A DNA stretch of 64,000 bases from Nereida sp. MMG025 (GCF_021654165.1 NZ_JAKFZN010000001.1:558001-622000), one strand, 5' to 3'. Shown: positions 10,104-20,093, counted from the first letter of the stretch. Numbers and translations are program-made. The notes: a model not told the origin generated them from the sequence alone.

Positions 10104-11438
10104 ATGATCTATCGTTCTGTCTTGCATGCTGTGATTGTCTGCTGTGCTTTCATTGCCGCCCTACCAGCGCAAGCTGTGACCCTTTTGCGCGACGCAGAAG
10201 TCGAACACGGGCTGGCCAAAATGGCGCAACCCATTTTGCAAGCCGCGGGGCTGAGTGCGTCGCGCACCAAAATCCTGCTGGTGGATGATCCGTCGCTGAA
10301 TGCTTTTGTCATCAACGGATCGGCAATCTTTATTCATTCAGGGTTGGTGATGCGGGTGGAACGGGTCGAACAGCTGCAAGCGGTGATTGCCCATGAAGCC
10401 GCCCATATTGCAAATGGCCATATGGCACGGCGTGCGGCAAACTTCAAAAACGCGCAAACCGCAGCGGGCATTGGCACCGCACTTTCGCTTTTGGCAGGGG
10501 CCGCAACAGATAACGCAGGCGCAGGCGCCGCCGCCGCCGCGGGCGCAATTCGGTCGTCGCAACGCCGCTTTTTTGGCCACACACGCGCCGAAGAAGCCAG
10601 CGCCGATCAATCAGGCGTGCGTTACATGGTGCGTGCAGGCGTCGATCCCGCAGCCGCCAGCGAATTGATGGAGCTGTTTCGTGGCCAAGAGGCGCTCAAT
10701 GTCGGGCGGCAAGACCCCTATGTGCGCACCCATCCGCTCAGCCGTGATCGTGTTCGCGCCCTTGACGGTTTGGCAGCCGCGAATTCTGGTGACTTCCCGA
10801 CCGACAAGACCGCTGACTACTGGTTTCGCATCGTTCAGGGCAAAGTGACCGCGTATGAACGTGCAGCCAGTTGGACCCTGCGCAAGACACGCGGCAAAAA
10901 CGACTATGTCTCGACCATGCGTCGCGCGGTGGCCTATCAGCGCAAACCTGATCGCAAGCGGGCCTATGCTGCAGCGGCCGACCTTTTGAAGATCGCGCCC
11001 AACAACCCCTATGCCCATGAGTTGCAGGCTGACATTTTCCTCGACAATCGCGACTTTGATCGGGCGGTTCGTGCCTATGCGCGTGCGGTGAACCTCGCCC
11101 CAAACCAACCGCTGATTTTGGGGGGGTACGGTCGGGCGCTTTTGGCCCAGAACACCCCTGCCAGCAACAAAAAGGCCCTTGAGGTGCTGCGCAAAGCGGT
11201 GGCACGCGATGCGTTGGACAGCCGCAATATGCGTGATCTGGCAGGGGCCTATGCCAAAGCAGGCAATCGCGGCATGGCATCTTTGCTGACAGCGGAACGC
11301 TATGCATTAGCAGGTCGGCTCAAGGACGCCGAGGTGCATGCAAAACGCGCCGCAGGGCTGTTGTCGCGGGGCTCTGCCCCTTGGCAAAGGGCACAAGATG
11401 TGTTGTCTGCTTCTCAAAACGCAAAAAGGAAACGGTAA
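10104..11438 (+). CDS. M48 family metalloprotease with TPR domain (BepA-like)
   Basis: Periplasmic zinc protease resembling BepA/YfgC, which assists or degrades outer-membrane proteins such as LptD. The signal peptide is MIYRSVLHAVIVCCAFIAALPAQA. The M48 domain carries HEAAH (in AVIAHEAAHIANGH) and the downstream glutamate in TRAEEASADQSG. The C-terminal half has TPR helices (KIAPNNPYAHELQADIFLDNRDFDRAVRAYARAV-type). Start 10104 is preceded by AAGGACG. Its stop codon overlaps the start of the DsbA-like gene (TAATG), so the two are translationally coupled. Confidence 0.92.
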   Translation: MIYRSVLHAVIVCCAFIAALPAQAVTLLRDAEVEHGLAKMAQPILQAAGLSASRTKILLVDDPSLNAFVINGSAIFIHSGLVMRVERVEQLQAVIAHEAAHIANGHMARRAANFKNAQTAAGIGTALSLLAGAATDNAGAGAAAAAGAIRSSQRRFFGHTRAEEASADQSGVRYMVRAGVDPAAASELMELFRGQEALNVGRQDPYVRTHPLSRDRVRALDGLAAANSGDFPTDKTADYWFRIVQGKVTAYERAASWTLRKTRGKNDYVSTMRRAVAYQRKPDRKRAYAAAADLLKIAPNNPYAHELQADIFLDNRDFDRAVRAYARAVNLAPNQPLILGGYGRALLAQNTPASNKKALEVLRKAVARDALDSRNMRDLAGAYAKAGNRGMASLLTAERYALAGRLKDAEVHAKRAAGLLSRGSAPWQRAQDVLSASQNAKRKR

Positions 11439-12235
11439 TGAGCAATTCGGCATTTTTGGCAATGGGCGCAGGTGTCGTGGGATTGGGCGCATTGGGCCTG
11501 ATCGGGCTGTCCGCTGTTGGCGGCGCGCCGAAAGAAGCCCCTGCACAGATCGCGGCTTCGACGGCGCTGTCAGGTGCCGAACAGGATGCGTTCCGCAGCG
11601 AGGTGCGCGCCTATTTGATGGATAACCCGGAGGTGCTGATGGAAGCCATCGGCGTGTTAGAGGCCCGCCAAGCCGAACAACAGGCCGCGGGCGATGTTGA
11701 AATGCTGCGCGTCAATGCCGATGACCTTTATAACGATCCGAACTCATGGATCGGCGGGAACCCCGATGGTGATATAACCATTGTGGAATTTCTGGACTAC
11801 CGGTGCGGGTATTGCCGCCGCGCCCATGGAGAGGTGAACGAACTTCTGACAAGCGATGGCAACATCCGCCTGATTGTCAAAGAATTCCCGATCTTGGGCG
11901 AAGCCTCATTGCGCAGTTCCCAATTCGCCGTGGCCGTAAAGCTGGCCGCAGGTGACGAAGCATATAAGGCTGCACATGATGCCCTGATTGATCTGCGCCC
12001 GGACCCATCAGATGCCGTTCTGGCGCAGCTTGCGGCAACACTTGGCCTTGATGGAGAGGCGATCATCGCAGACATGACAGGCGATGCCGTCCAAAAGGTG
12101 ATCGCAGAAAATCTGGCACTTGGCCAACGCCTGAGCATCAACGGCACGCCGACGTTTGTGATGGGCGATCAGATGGTGCGCGGCTACTTGCCGCTGGAAG
12201 GCATGCAACAAGTGGTCGCAGAAGAGCGCGGCTGA
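11438..12235 (+). CDS. DsbA-family periplasmic thioredoxin-like protein
   Basis: A 265-residue oxidoreductase with an N-terminal hydrophobic signal or anchor (AFLAMGAGVVGLGALGLIGLSAVGG) and a helical segment. The DsbA fold then carries the active site CGYC (LDYRCGYCRRAH) and the cis-proline region NGTPTFVMGDQMV. It resembles the DsbA/Com1 group that forms or isomerises disulfides in exported proteins. The start codon overlaps the protease stop and is preceded by AAAAGGAAACGG. It ends on the base directly adjacent to the convergent ispG stop codon. Confidence 0.9.
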   Translation: MSNSAFLAMGAGVVGLGALGLIGLSAVGGAPKEAPAQIAASTALSGAEQDAFRSEVRAYLMDNPEVLMEAIGVLEARQAEQQAAGDVEMLRVNADDLYNDPNSWIGGNPDGDITIVEFLDYRCGYCRRAHGEVNELLTSDGNIRLIVKEFPILGEASLRSSQFAVAVKLAAGDEAYKAAHDALIDLRPDPSDAVLAQLAATLGLDGEAIIADMTGDAVQKVIAENLALGQRLSINGTPTFVMGDQMVRGYLPLEGMQQVVAEERG

Positions 12236-13369
12236 TTACTCAGCAGCTTGTTCTGCCTTAGCGGCTTCGGCATCAAGCTGAGCCGCCTTTTTCTCAACTT
12301 CTTCCACGATATGTTCGACCATTTGATCGTTGGACATTTTGTGGCTTTGCTTGCCTGCAAGATAGACCATCCCGCTGCCTGCCCCGCCGCCTGTAAAACC
12401 CACGTCTGTCATAAGCGCCTCACCCGGGCCATTCACAACACAGCCGATGATCGAAAGGGACATCGGCGTTTTGATGTGTTCCAACCGCTTTTCAAGCGTT
12501 TCGACCGTCTTGATCACATCAAACCCCTGACGCGCGCAGCTTGGGCAGGAGATGATGTTTACACCGCGGTGGCGCAGACCAAGGGATTTGAGGATTTCAA
12601 ACCCGACTTTGATTTCTTCCACGGGATCGGCGGACAGGCTGACACGGATTGTATCGCCAATCCCCATCCACAGAAGATTGCCCAGACCAATCGCAGATTT
12701 GATGGTGCCACTGACCAGGCCGCCCGCTTCAGTGATACCAAGGTGGATCGGCGCATCGGTTGCATCGGCCAACTTTTGATAGGCCGCCGCTGACATAAAT
12801 ACGTCACTGGCTTTGCAACTGATTTTGAACTCGTGAAAATCGTTATCCTGCAATATCTTGATATGATCCAGCCCGCTTTCGACCATCGCATCGGGGCAAG
12901 GCTCGCCGTATTTATCCAGCAAATGTTTTTCCAATGACCCCGCATTCACCCCAATGCGGATCGAGCAGTTATGATCGCGCGCGGCTTTGATCACTTCTTT
13001 TACACGCTTTTCATCGCCGATGTTGCCCGGGTTGATCCGCAAACAGGCCGCACCATTTTCTGCCGCCTCAATCCCGCGTTTATAGTGGAAATGGATGTCT
13101 GCCACGATTGGCACAGGGCTTTCACGGGTAATTTCCTTCAGCGCCGCGCTGGAGGCTTCGTCGGGCACCGACACGCGCACAATATCTGCGCCAGCCTCTG
13201 CTGCCGCAATCACCTGCGCCAGCGTGCCTTTCACGTCGGTCGTCAACGTGTTGGTCATCGTCTGCACCGCAATTGGTGCATCGCCCCCTACTGGCACATT
13301 GCCCACCATGATCTGGCGGCTTTCACGACGGTAGATGTTTTTCCAAGGGCGAACATGATTGATGGACAT
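12236..13369 (-). CDS. ispG: 4-hydroxy-3-methylbut-2-enyl-diphosphate synthase (flavodoxin)
   Basis: Sixth step of the MEP isoprenoid pathway: converts MEcPP to HMBPP with a [4Fe-4S] cluster. The 377-residue protein has the TIM-barrel start ([21 protein letters not shown]) and the iron-sulfur domain with cysteines in [12 protein letters not shown] and [14 protein letters not shown] Glu/Ala-rich tail ends it. The stop codon is immediately adjacent to that of the convergent DsbA-like gene, so there is no room for a conventional terminator between them. Confidence 0.97.
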   Translation of the reverse strand: MSINHVRPWKNIYRRESRQIMVGNVPVGGDAPIAVQTMTNTLTTDVKGTLAQVIAAAEAGADIVRVSVPDEASSAALKEITRESPVPIVADIHFHYKRGIEAAENGAACLRINPGNIGDEKRVKEVIKAARDHNCSIRIGVNAGSLEKHLLDKYGEPCPDAMVESGLDHIKILQDNDFHEFKISCKASDVFMSAAAYQKLADATDAPIHLGITEAGGLVSGTIKSAIGLGNLLWMGIGDTIRVSLSADPVEEIKVGFEILKSLGLRHRGVNIISCPSCARQGFDVIKTVETLEKRLEHIKTPMSLSIIGCVVNGPGEALMTDVGFTGGGAGSGMVYLAGKQSHKMSNDQMVEHIVEEVEKKAAQLDAEAAKAEQAAE

Positions 13370-13488
13370 ATGTCAGAAGACCTTTGTAAGCAGTGTCAAC
13401 TTTACCTTACACAAGGCGAATGCCTCGCGCCATAGCTAGGCCACAGGTATTGCGCCGCGATGCGCACGACAAGGTTTTGAAAGGTAGA

Positions 13489-15048
13489 TTATTGTTGCAA
13501 AACGTCGCGCAGCGCGGGGTCTGCGGCGGTGTCGGCAGGTTGGTATTTCGCAGACAGATCCTCAACCGCAAGCGATACATTCCGTGCCGTCGACGTGCCT
13601 GGACCAACAGGGCCGATCACCTGATCCCCTACGCGGAAATACAGCGAACCAGAATTACCAGCCCGCAGGTTGGTACCAGCAATCTCTGCTGGAACGCGGT
13701 ATTCTTCGCCCTTTTCAAGGATTTTCTCAAAGATCACTTTGCCGTCGCCGTCGCGCACACGCACCCAAGCAGGACGCACCGCGAATAGCGCGACTTCACC
13801 CGCACCAAGCGTAATCTGCTCGGGCGTTTCAGGTTCGGCTAAAGCCTCTGCTGCATTCGCGCTTGCAGGCAAAACATCAGGTGCATTCAATTCCTTGAGA
13901 AGTGCAAACAGGGCCTTGTCCTCAATAGGATCCACCTGCTTGTAAGACGCACTCAGATCGTTCGAGGCCAGTTGCACGTCTTTAACGGTGCTTGTGCCTT
14001 GACCCGCGGGCCCTACAATCGTGCCGTTTACCTTAAAGTAGAGTGATCCGGAATTTCCTGCCCGCAGCACGGGTGTTTCTTCCGTGACAGGCAATGCGTA
14101 TTCTTCGCCTTTGTCCAAAACCTTTTCAAACAAGATACTGCCATCAGCGCCCCGCACGCGCACCCAAGTGGGACTGACGGCAAACAGAACAACGTCTGGC
14201 GTGGGTCCATCTACAACCTGCGGTGTGCTTGCTGCGGCCAGAAGGCTGCTTTCTTCTGTTGGTGTTTCGACAAACGCCCCAACGGACCGTGGATCAATCG
14301 CCGCGATCGGCTCATCACGGGGTGTTAGAACAGGAACATCCAAAGCGGCCGGACGATAAAGGCGGTCCAACGCTTCGGTGTTCGGTGCAACTGGGGCCAC
14401 GCTTGCCATTTCGGGTCCGTTCAGGGATGGCGCGACAGGCGATGTTGCCAGCGGGTCAACGCTTGCTGCAACAACAGGTGTCTGGTCGACGGGAGTAAAT
14501 TCAACCTGCTGGACTTCCTGTACGATGGAATACGCACCATACCCAAGACCCGCTACCAAGGCGATCATCACCGCAATCGAGCCGATGGCACCTGCTTCGA
14601 TCTGTGAAAACACGCTGTCGGGTTTGGGGACAAAAGGGGTCGATGGCTCTTCGAATACATTGCGGGTCGCCAATCCTGTGGCCACAACGGGCCGAGACGG
14701 GCGCGGGCTGGAGGCATCAACCGACATTCCATGCGCCGTCGCAAAGCCGCTTTCCTGACAAAACGCCTGAAACGCCCATTCAGGATCCAGATGCAAATAC
14801 CGTGCATAAGACCGCACATACCCTGCAATAAAACCGGGGCTGTCAAAAGCCGAAGGATCGGCATTTTCGATAGCTGAGATATAGGATGCTTTGATTTTCA
14901 ATTCGCGTTGAACATCCAGCAAGGATTTTCCAAGCGTTGCACGTTCGCCGCGCATGACGTCGCCAAGGCGCATATCAAAAGCGTCAAATCCACGAGGTGT
15001 TTCGCCCTCGTTTGTCTCGTTATTCTGAGAGAACATGCGCCCGATCAT
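13489..15048 (-). CDS. RodZ-like helix-turn-helix protein with duplicated DUF4115 domain
   Basis: 519 residues. The N-terminal HTH (about 28-95; LGKSLLDVQRELKIKASYISAIE) is of the RodZ type that binds MreB. A single membrane segment lies at about 154-174. The periplasmic part is Pro/Ala-rich with two near-identical DUF4115-like domains at about 287-370 and 419-502. Each holds WVRVR, GEEY and RAGNSGSLYF followed by a GPxGxGTST segment. RodZ normally has one such domain. The role in rod-shape control is inferred from the family. Downstream of hemA on the same strand, but separated by about 120 bp. Confidence 0.85.
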   Translation of the reverse strand: MIGRMFSQNNETNEGETPRGFDAFDMRLGDVMRGERATLGKSLLDVQRELKIKASYISAIENADPSAFDSPGFIAGYVRSYARYLHLDPEWAFQAFCQESGFATAHGMSVDASSPRPSRPVVATGLATRNVFEEPSTPFVPKPDSVFSQIEAGAIGSIAVMIALVAGLGYGAYSIVQEVQQVEFTPVDQTPVVAASVDPLATSPVAPSLNGPEMASVAPVAPNTEALDRLYRPAALDVPVLTPRDEPIAAIDPRSVGAFVETPTEESSLLAAASTPQVVDGPTPDVVLFAVSPTWVRVRGADGSILFEKVLDKGEEYALPVTEETPVLRAGNSGSLYFKVNGTIVGPAGQGTSTVKDVQLASNDLSASYKQVDPIEDKALFALLKELNAPDVLPASANAAEALAEPETPEQITLGAGEVALFAVRPAWVRVRDGDGKVIFEKILEKGEEYRVPAEIAGTNLRAGNSGSLYFRVGDQVIGPVGPGTSTARNVSLAVEDLSAKYQPADTAADPALRDVLQQ

Positions 15049-15167
15049 GTCTTACCCTTACTTGCCTTGTCCCAAATCTCTCGCTTTTTCACAGCGATTC
15101 GAGACGTCCCCACGTCTTTTGCAAGTTTTCATACCATAAAACAGGGGGAATTACACCGCCGAGGATG

Positions 15168-16391
15168 CTAACCCGTCAAGTCAGCACGATTCAGCGCACA
15201 ATGAGACCACAAGCCATCAAGCGCCGACACAAGCGCGTCAATCTCGTGGGGTCCATGAACAGGTGATGGCGTAAACCGCAACCGTTCTGTGCCGCGCGGC
15301 ACTGTGGGGAAGTTGATGGGTTGAACGTAAATGCCGTGATCGGCCAATAGATGATCCGACAGCTTCTTGGTGTGAACTGGATCACCCACAATCACGGGCA
15401 CAATGTGGCTTCCATGATCGACAACGGGCAGTCCAAGCGCGCGAAACCGCGTTTTTAAAACGCTTGCCTGGGTCTGGTGTGCGTCACGCAAATCCTGACG
15501 GCGCTTGAGCACCTCTACCGACTTTGCAGCACCCGCAGCAACAGCTGGCGGCAATGAAGTGGTAAAGATAAAGCCCGGCGCATAAGAGCGGATGGCATCA
15601 CACATCTTGGCGCTGGCGGCGATGTAGCCCCCCATCACACCATATGCTTTGGCCAAGGTTCCGTTAATGATATCAATGCGGTGCATCAGATTATCACGTT
15701 CCGCCACACCCGCACCGCGCGGCCCGTACATGCCCACCGCGTGAACCTCGTCAATATAGGTCAGCGCGCCAAACTCATCTGCCAGATCGCAGATCGCCTC
15801 AATCGGGCCAAAATCACCATCCATCGAATAGATTGATTCAAACGCAATCAACTTGGGCGCATTGGCTGGCAGCTGCTGCAGCAGATGGCGCAAATCATCC
15901 AGATCATTGTGCTTGAATACGCGTTTCTGACCACCGTTGCGGCGGATGCCTTCAATCATGCTGGCGTGGTTCAACGCGTCTGACAGGATGATCAAACCGG
16001 GGAAAAGTTTGGGCAAGGTGCTCAGCGTCGCGTCATTGGCGATATATGCGCTGGTGAACAGCAAAGCCGCTTCTTTTTGGTGAAGGTCTGCCAATTCCGC
16101 TTCAAGACGTTTGTGATACACTGTGGTGCCACTGATGTTGCGCGTTCCGCCCGATCCTGCGCCCGTTGCCTCCAGCGCCTCATGCATGGCATCCAAAACT
16201 TCTTCATTCTGCCCCATACCAAGGTAGTCGTTGCCACACCAAACCGTCACAGGTTTGCGGGTCCCGTCTTCTGTCGTCCACTCAGCATGTGGAAACTGGC
16301 CGCGTGTGCGCTCGATATCAATAAACGTGCGATAACGCCCCTCATCGTGAAGGCGTTGCAAAGCGGCATCGAGTTGATCGTTGTAGGTCAC
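15168..16391 (-). CDS. hemA: 5-aminolevulinate synthase
   Basis: Condenses glycine and succinyl-CoA to ALA, the entry to haem in alphaproteobacteria. 407 residues; PLP-enzyme signatures include [18 protein letters not shown]-type core, [17 protein letters not shown] and the PLP lysine in [13 protein letters not shown]. The start is a GTG with GGGAG upstream. A consensus FNR-type box lies 72-85 bp upstream of the start codon, so oxygen-dependent control is likely. The gene supplies haem for the many c-type cytochromes in this window. Confidence 0.96.
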   Translation of the reverse strand: MTYNDQLDAALQRLHDEGRYRTFIDIERTRGQFPHAEWTTEDGTRKPVTVWCGNDYLGMGQNEEVLDAMHEALEATGAGSGGTRNISGTTVYHKRLEAELADLHQKEAALLFTSAYIANDATLSTLPKLFPGLIILSDALNHASMIEGIRRNGGQKRVFKHNDLDDLRHLLQQLPANAPKLIAFESIYSMDGDFGPIEAICDLADEFGALTYIDEVHAVGMYGPRGAGVAERDNLMHRIDIINGTLAKAYGVMGGYIAASAKMCDAIRSYAPGFIFTTSLPPAVAAGAAKSVEVLKRRQDLRDAHQTQASVLKTRFRALGLPVVDHGSHIVPVIVGDPVHTKKLSDHLLADHGIYVQPINFPTVPRGTERLRFTPSPVHGPHEIDALVSALDGLWSHCALNRADLTG

Positions 16392-16462
16392 GGCAGTCTC
16401 CCAAACAGCTACCTTCGTAAATAGGCTAGTTGTGAAATATGCAAAGGTTACAAAATGTCGCT

Positions 16463-16476
16463 TTGATATAGGTCAA
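16463..16476 (-). promoter_or_regulatory. FNR/FnrL-type binding box upstream of hemA
   Basis: On the minus strand the site reads TTGAC-CTAT-ATCAA, a full match to the TTGAY-N4-ATCAA pattern of FnrL. It overlaps the last codons of the upstream gene and lies about 70-85 bp before the hemA start. FnrL is known to control hemA in Rhodobacter; the assignment here rests on motif and position. Confidence 0.72.
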
Positions 16477-17048
16477 TCCTGCAACAAAACCGTGCAATCC
16501 TGCGCCTCTGCCAGCGCCTCACAACTGCTCACCGCAAGCGCTGCCGCACCGTCCCCTTTCGCCGCAGAAAACCGCCCCGTAGAAGGCGACACCGCAAATG
16601 CCTTTTCGCCTCGCACGCGGCGATACTGGCTGCGCCACGCCGCCGTTGCATCATGCGATAACTGCAGATCCCGCGGCACCCAACCGCGTGGCTTGATATG
16701 GGCGACCACCACACACTCCTGCGTGCCGTCCCGAGCCTCATTGCAAGCTGACAGCGCCTCTTGCTCTGCAACTTCGATCGAATGGTGATTGGCTGCCGCA
16801 ATGGTCGCCTTGTTCAAAATACCGTCCTCAGGCGAGGCCGCGATTGCAGCATAGTAAAGCTGGCTCTCGGCCACCTGCTCCAAAAGCGCAACATCCCGCT
16901 GCGTCAAAAAATCCTGCTTAAAAATTTCCACGCTGCGCCCTTTAAGCGCAAACAAAGCATCTTTTGCATCCTCATTGCCAAACGGCGCATCCGCATAAGC
17001 CTGCGAAACAGCTAAAACACCCGCCAATAAACCGCTAACAATACGCAT
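16473..17048 (-). CDS. Exported protein of unknown function
   Basis: 191 residues from the ATG at 17048, which has AAGGGGCGG upstream. The signal peptide is MRIVSGLLAGVLAVSQAYA. The mature protein has four cysteines in a patterned C-terminal half: SACNEARDGTQECVVVA and SSCEALAEAQDCTV. This suggests two disulfides in a periplasmic protein. I do not recognise the family. The position directly upstream of hemA does not establish a role in haem synthesis. Its 3' end overlaps the FNR-type box of hemA. Confidence 0.7.
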   Translation of the reverse strand: MRIVSGLLAGVLAVSQAYADAPFGNEDAKDALFALKGRSVEIFKQDFLTQRDVALLEQVAESQLYYAAIAASPEDGILNKATIAAANHHSIEVAEQEALSACNEARDGTQECVVVAHIKPRGWVPRDLQLSHDATAAWRSQYRRVRGEKAFAVSPSTGRFSAAKGDGAAALAVSSCEALAEAQDCTVLLQD

Positions 17049-17154
17049 GATTCCGCCCCTTTGGTATGCCGTGCCGCCACAGTATCGCGGCTGACTGGAC
17101 ACCTCAACCGAAGCTGATAGGCTCGCGAAAATGTCTCATCACAAAGGTCCGGCA

Positions 17155-18531
17155 ATGTCACAGATCGATCCCGTCCTCGCCCATATCGACGCCAATCTCG
17201 AAGCGGCCACGGACAGGCTGTTTCAATTGATGCGCATCCCGTCCATCTCTACCGATCCGGCGTATAAACAGGCCTGTGACCAAGCCGCCGACTGGCTGGT
17301 TGCCGATCTGGCCTCTTTTGGTGCAAATGCCAGCAAACGCGAAACGCCGGGGCATCCGATGGTCGTGGCCCATACAAACGGCGCAGGCAAGCACGTAATG
17401 TTTTATGGACATTACGATGTCCAACCCGTTGATCCCCTTGATCTTTGGGACAATGATCCGTTTGACCCCAAAATCGAGACAACCAAATCAGGCAAGGTGA
17501 TCCGGGGCCGCGGAGCCGCTGACGACAAAGGCCAGCTGATGACCTTCGTCGAAGCCTGCCGCGCATGGCACGCCGTGCATGGCACCCTTCCTGTGAACGT
17601 CAGTTTCTTTTTTGAAGGCGAAGAAGAAAGCGGATCGCCCTCGCTTGTGCCCTTCATGCGCGACAACGCCAAAGAACTGCGCTCTGATCTTGCGCTGATC
17701 TGCGACACAGGCATGTTCGACCCCAAAACACCTGCTATCGCCACGCAATTGCGTGGGCTTCTGGGCGAAGAAATTACGATCACTGGACCCCGCATTGATC
17801 TGCATTCAGGCATGTATGGCGGCGCGGCCATCAACCCCATTCGCGTTTTGGCAAAGATCATCGCCTCGCTGCATGACGGCAAAGGCAAGGTCACAATCCC
17901 CGGCTTCTATGAAGGCGTGCCGCAAATGCCTGCCGATCTGAAACAGCAATGGAACGACCTCAATTTTGACCACGATGCGTTCTTGAACGCGGTCGGCCTA
18001 TCCGAATTGGCAGGCGAAAACGGCAAAACCGCGCTCGAGATGCTTTGGGCGCGCCCCACCTGCGAAGTCAACGGCATCACTGGCGGCTACACAGGGGATG
18101 GCTTCAAAACAGTGCTGCCAGCAAAAGCCAGTGCCAAAATCAGCTTCCGCCTTGTCGGCACGCAAGACCCGCATGCAATCAGAAAGGCCTTCCGCCAAAT
18201 GGTTCAGGATGCCTTGCCAGATGATTGCACAGTCGAATTTGCCGATCACGGCGCCAGCCAAGCGGTGCAAATGTCAACGGCAGACCCCGCTTTCGAAAAA
18301 GCGCGCCTGGCCCTGTCCGACGAATGGCCGAACCCCGCGGCATTTGTGGGCTGCGGGGGATCCATCCCCATCGCAGGACATTTCAAAACCGAATTGGACA
18401 CAGATGCCATGCTGATCGGATTTGGCCGCGACGATGACGCGATCCATTCCCCAAATGAAAAATACGACCTCGAAAGCTTTCACAAAGGCATCCGGTCATG
18501 GGCCCGCGTGCTGGCAGCTTTGGCCGACTAA
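17155..18531 (+). CDS. M20 family metallopeptidase (dipeptidase)
   Basis: Cytosolic di-zinc dipeptidase/carboxypeptidase of the ArgE/DapE/CPG2 group. Metal-site motifs in order: MFYGHYDVQPVD, GRGAADDKGQ, FEGEEESGSPS, LICDTGMF, and a late GFGRDDDAIHSPNE. The dimerisation domain sits between about residues 190 and 350. I chose the ATG at 17155, just after an AAAGG-type SD; the ATG at 17131 would add eight residues. A strong terminator follows. Confidence 0.93.
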   Translation: MSQIDPVLAHIDANLEAATDRLFQLMRIPSISTDPAYKQACDQAADWLVADLASFGANASKRETPGHPMVVAHTNGAGKHVMFYGHYDVQPVDPLDLWDNDPFDPKIETTKSGKVIRGRGAADDKGQLMTFVEACRAWHAVHGTLPVNVSFFFEGEEESGSPSLVPFMRDNAKELRSDLALICDTGMFDPKTPAIATQLRGLLGEEITITGPRIDLHSGMYGGAAINPIRVLAKIIASLHDGKGKVTIPGFYEGVPQMPADLKQQWNDLNFDHDAFLNAVGLSELAGENGKTALEMLWARPTCEVNGITGGYTGDGFKTVLPAKASAKISFRLVGTQDPHAIRKAFRQMVQDALPDDCTVEFADHGASQAVQMSTADPAFEKARLALSDEWPNPAAFVGCGGSIPIAGHFKTELDTDAMLIGFGRDDDAIHSPNEKYDLESFHKGIRSWARVLAALAD

Positions 18532-18590
18532 CCCTTCATTGTTGCCCAAATACCTCGGGGGGTTGGGGGCAGCGCCCCCATAAAAACAGG

Positions 18591-18617
18591 ATGGGCGGCG
18601 CAAGCCGCTCATTTTTT
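18591..18617 (+). terminator. Rho-independent terminator after the M20 peptidase
   Basis: Nine-base stem ATGGGCGGC with GCCGCTCAT (one G-T pair), a GCAA tetraloop and six T. A second GC-rich palindrome lies just before it at about 18563-18580. The hairpin may also stop transcripts of the tRNA genes coming from the other side, though no T-run follows in that direction. Confidence 0.8.
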
Positions 18618-18635
18618 ACGATGTCCTGAAATAAG

Positions 18636-18712
18636 TGGCGCGGTTGACGGGGCTCGAACCCGCGACCCCCGGCGTGACAGGCCGGTACTCTAACCAGCTG
18701 AGCTACAACCGC
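18636..18712 (-). tRNA. tRNA-Asp (GTC), copy 1
   Basis: Reverse-strand cloverleaf of 77 nt including encoded CCA. Acceptor GCGGTTG/CAACCGC, anticodon stem CCGGC/GCCGG, loop CTGTCAC with anticodon GTC, and T-arm GGTTCGAGCCC. It differs from the neighbouring copy by one D-loop base (18697). Confidence 0.96.
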
Positions 18713-18742
18713 GCATCTTACGTTTGGTTCCATCTGCAGCAG

Positions 18743-18819
18743 TGGCGCGGTTGACGGGGCTCGAACCCGCGACCCCCGGCGTGACAGGCCGGTACTCTAA
18801 CCAACTGAGCTACAACCGC
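18743..18819 (-). tRNA. tRNA-Asp (GTC), copy 2
   Basis: Second tandem copy, 77 nt with encoded CCA, anticodon GTC. It is identical to copy 1 except for the D-loop base at 18804. The 30-bp spacer suggests co-transcription, with this copy first. Confidence 0.96.
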
Positions 18820-18920
18820 CCGCTGCACACTTTGAACCAAAGCGTCCTGAGCAGATACCCACGCCATGTGACCCCGTCAAGCCGCTTGAACGGCATTTTC
18901 GCGGCACAATGACAAATAAT

Positions 18921-19859
18921 TTAGCGATCAGGCAGCGGAATATGCTCTGCATTGTCATTGGGCGGCAATTGAAAGCGCCCATGCGCCCAATCTTCGGCGC
19001 GCCAAGCCTCTTTCGCCGCATCAATTCGGTCTTTCGACGATGCCACAAAGTTCCACCAAATATATCGCGGCCCGTCCAGGGTCGCGCCCCCCAAAAGCAT
19101 CAGGCGTGCGCCCTGCTCGCCGGCCTTCAGACTAATCTGATCGCCAGGGCGAAACACCATCATCTGGCCCGCCTCAAACCTCTGCCCGGCAACATCAATA
19201 CTGCCCTGAACCACGTAAACGCCGCGATCTTCATGATTGTCAGGCATGGGGATGGCCGCCCCCGCCTCTAGCACGGCATCGGCGTAAAACATCTCCGATT
19301 GCGTTTCGACAGGCGCGGTCTCGCCGTAGGCATCACCAAGGATCAACCGCACCTCTTTGCCTTCGGCCTGCAACAGCGGCAGGCTGTCTTTTGGGGCATG
19401 GATAAAATCAGCGGGCGCGTCCTCAAACTCTTTCGGGCTTGCCACCCATGTCTGAAAGCCAAAAAGCGAATGGGGATTGTGGCGCACCTCACCATCGGTG
19501 CGTTCAGAATGGGTGATTCCGTTGCCAGCCACCATCCAATTGACCGCCCCCGGCTCAATCCATTGATCCGTGCCAAGGCTATCGCGGTGATGAATTTTTC
19601 CTTGGTAAAGGTATGTCACAGTGGCCAAACCGATATGGGGATGCGGCCGCACATCAATCCCCTGCCCGGTGATAAACTCGGCCGGTCCCATCTGATCAAA
19701 AAAGATGAAAGGCCCAACCATCTGGCGTTTCGGTGCAGGCAAGGCACGGCGCACTTCAAACCCGCCCAAATCACGGGCGCGCGGCACGATGACCGTTTCA
19801 ATGGCATCCACGTCATCCCCCGTTGGGCAATGCGGGTCGAGTGCAGGGTTCCAGCTCAT
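18921..19859 (-). CDS. Pirin family bicupin protein
   Basis: 312 residues from the ATG at 19859 (GGAG upstream). The N-terminal cupin carries the metal motif DVRPHPHIGLATVTYLYQG-type, with HIG and the downstream GITHSERT. Pirin_C follows (RGVYVVQGSIDVAGQRFEAGQ). Bacterial pirins are metal-binding and some have quercetinase activity, but the role here is not known. It is followed on the same strand by the tRNA-Asp pair. Confidence 0.92.
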   Translation of the reverse strand: MSWNPALDPHCPTGDDVDAIETVIVPRARDLGGFEVRRALPAPKRQMVGPFIFFDQMGPAEFITGQGIDVRPHPHIGLATVTYLYQGKIHHRDSLGTDQWIEPGAVNWMVAGNGITHSERTDGEVRHNPHSLFGFQTWVASPKEFEDAPADFIHAPKDSLPLLQAEGKEVRLILGDAYGETAPVETQSEMFYADAVLEAGAAIPMPDNHEDRGVYVVQGSIDVAGQRFEAGQMMVFRPGDQISLKAGEQGARLMLLGGATLDGPRYIWWNFVASSKDRIDAAKEAWRAEDWAHGRFQLPPNDNAEHIPLPDR

Positions 19860-19974
19860 GTGACTAACTCCGTTTCGTTTGCATACAGGTAGCGCCAAAC
19901 GGAAATGCACAAAACCGCCCAATCCACACAGCTTATGTGCGTGGATTAACGAATGTCTGTATTAGCGAGGGGAA

Positions 19975-20050
<76 letters not shown>

Positions 20051-20093
20051 GTTGGCGCAGGGTTTAGCCTCAAACCGATCTGGTGTGCAAGAC

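Noticed and set aside
15107-15126. Hairpin AGACGT/ACGTCT with four T upstream of the RodZ-like gene
   Set aside because: It has the T-run on the plus strand where no gene ends, and only six base pairs; probably chance.
18536-18733. Small minus-strand ORF of 65 codons
   Set aside because: It is translated tRNA-Asp sequence (VAQLVRVPACHAGGRGFEPRQP), a common false gene. The plus-strand ORF at 18724 (RLTGLEPATPGVT) is the same artefact.
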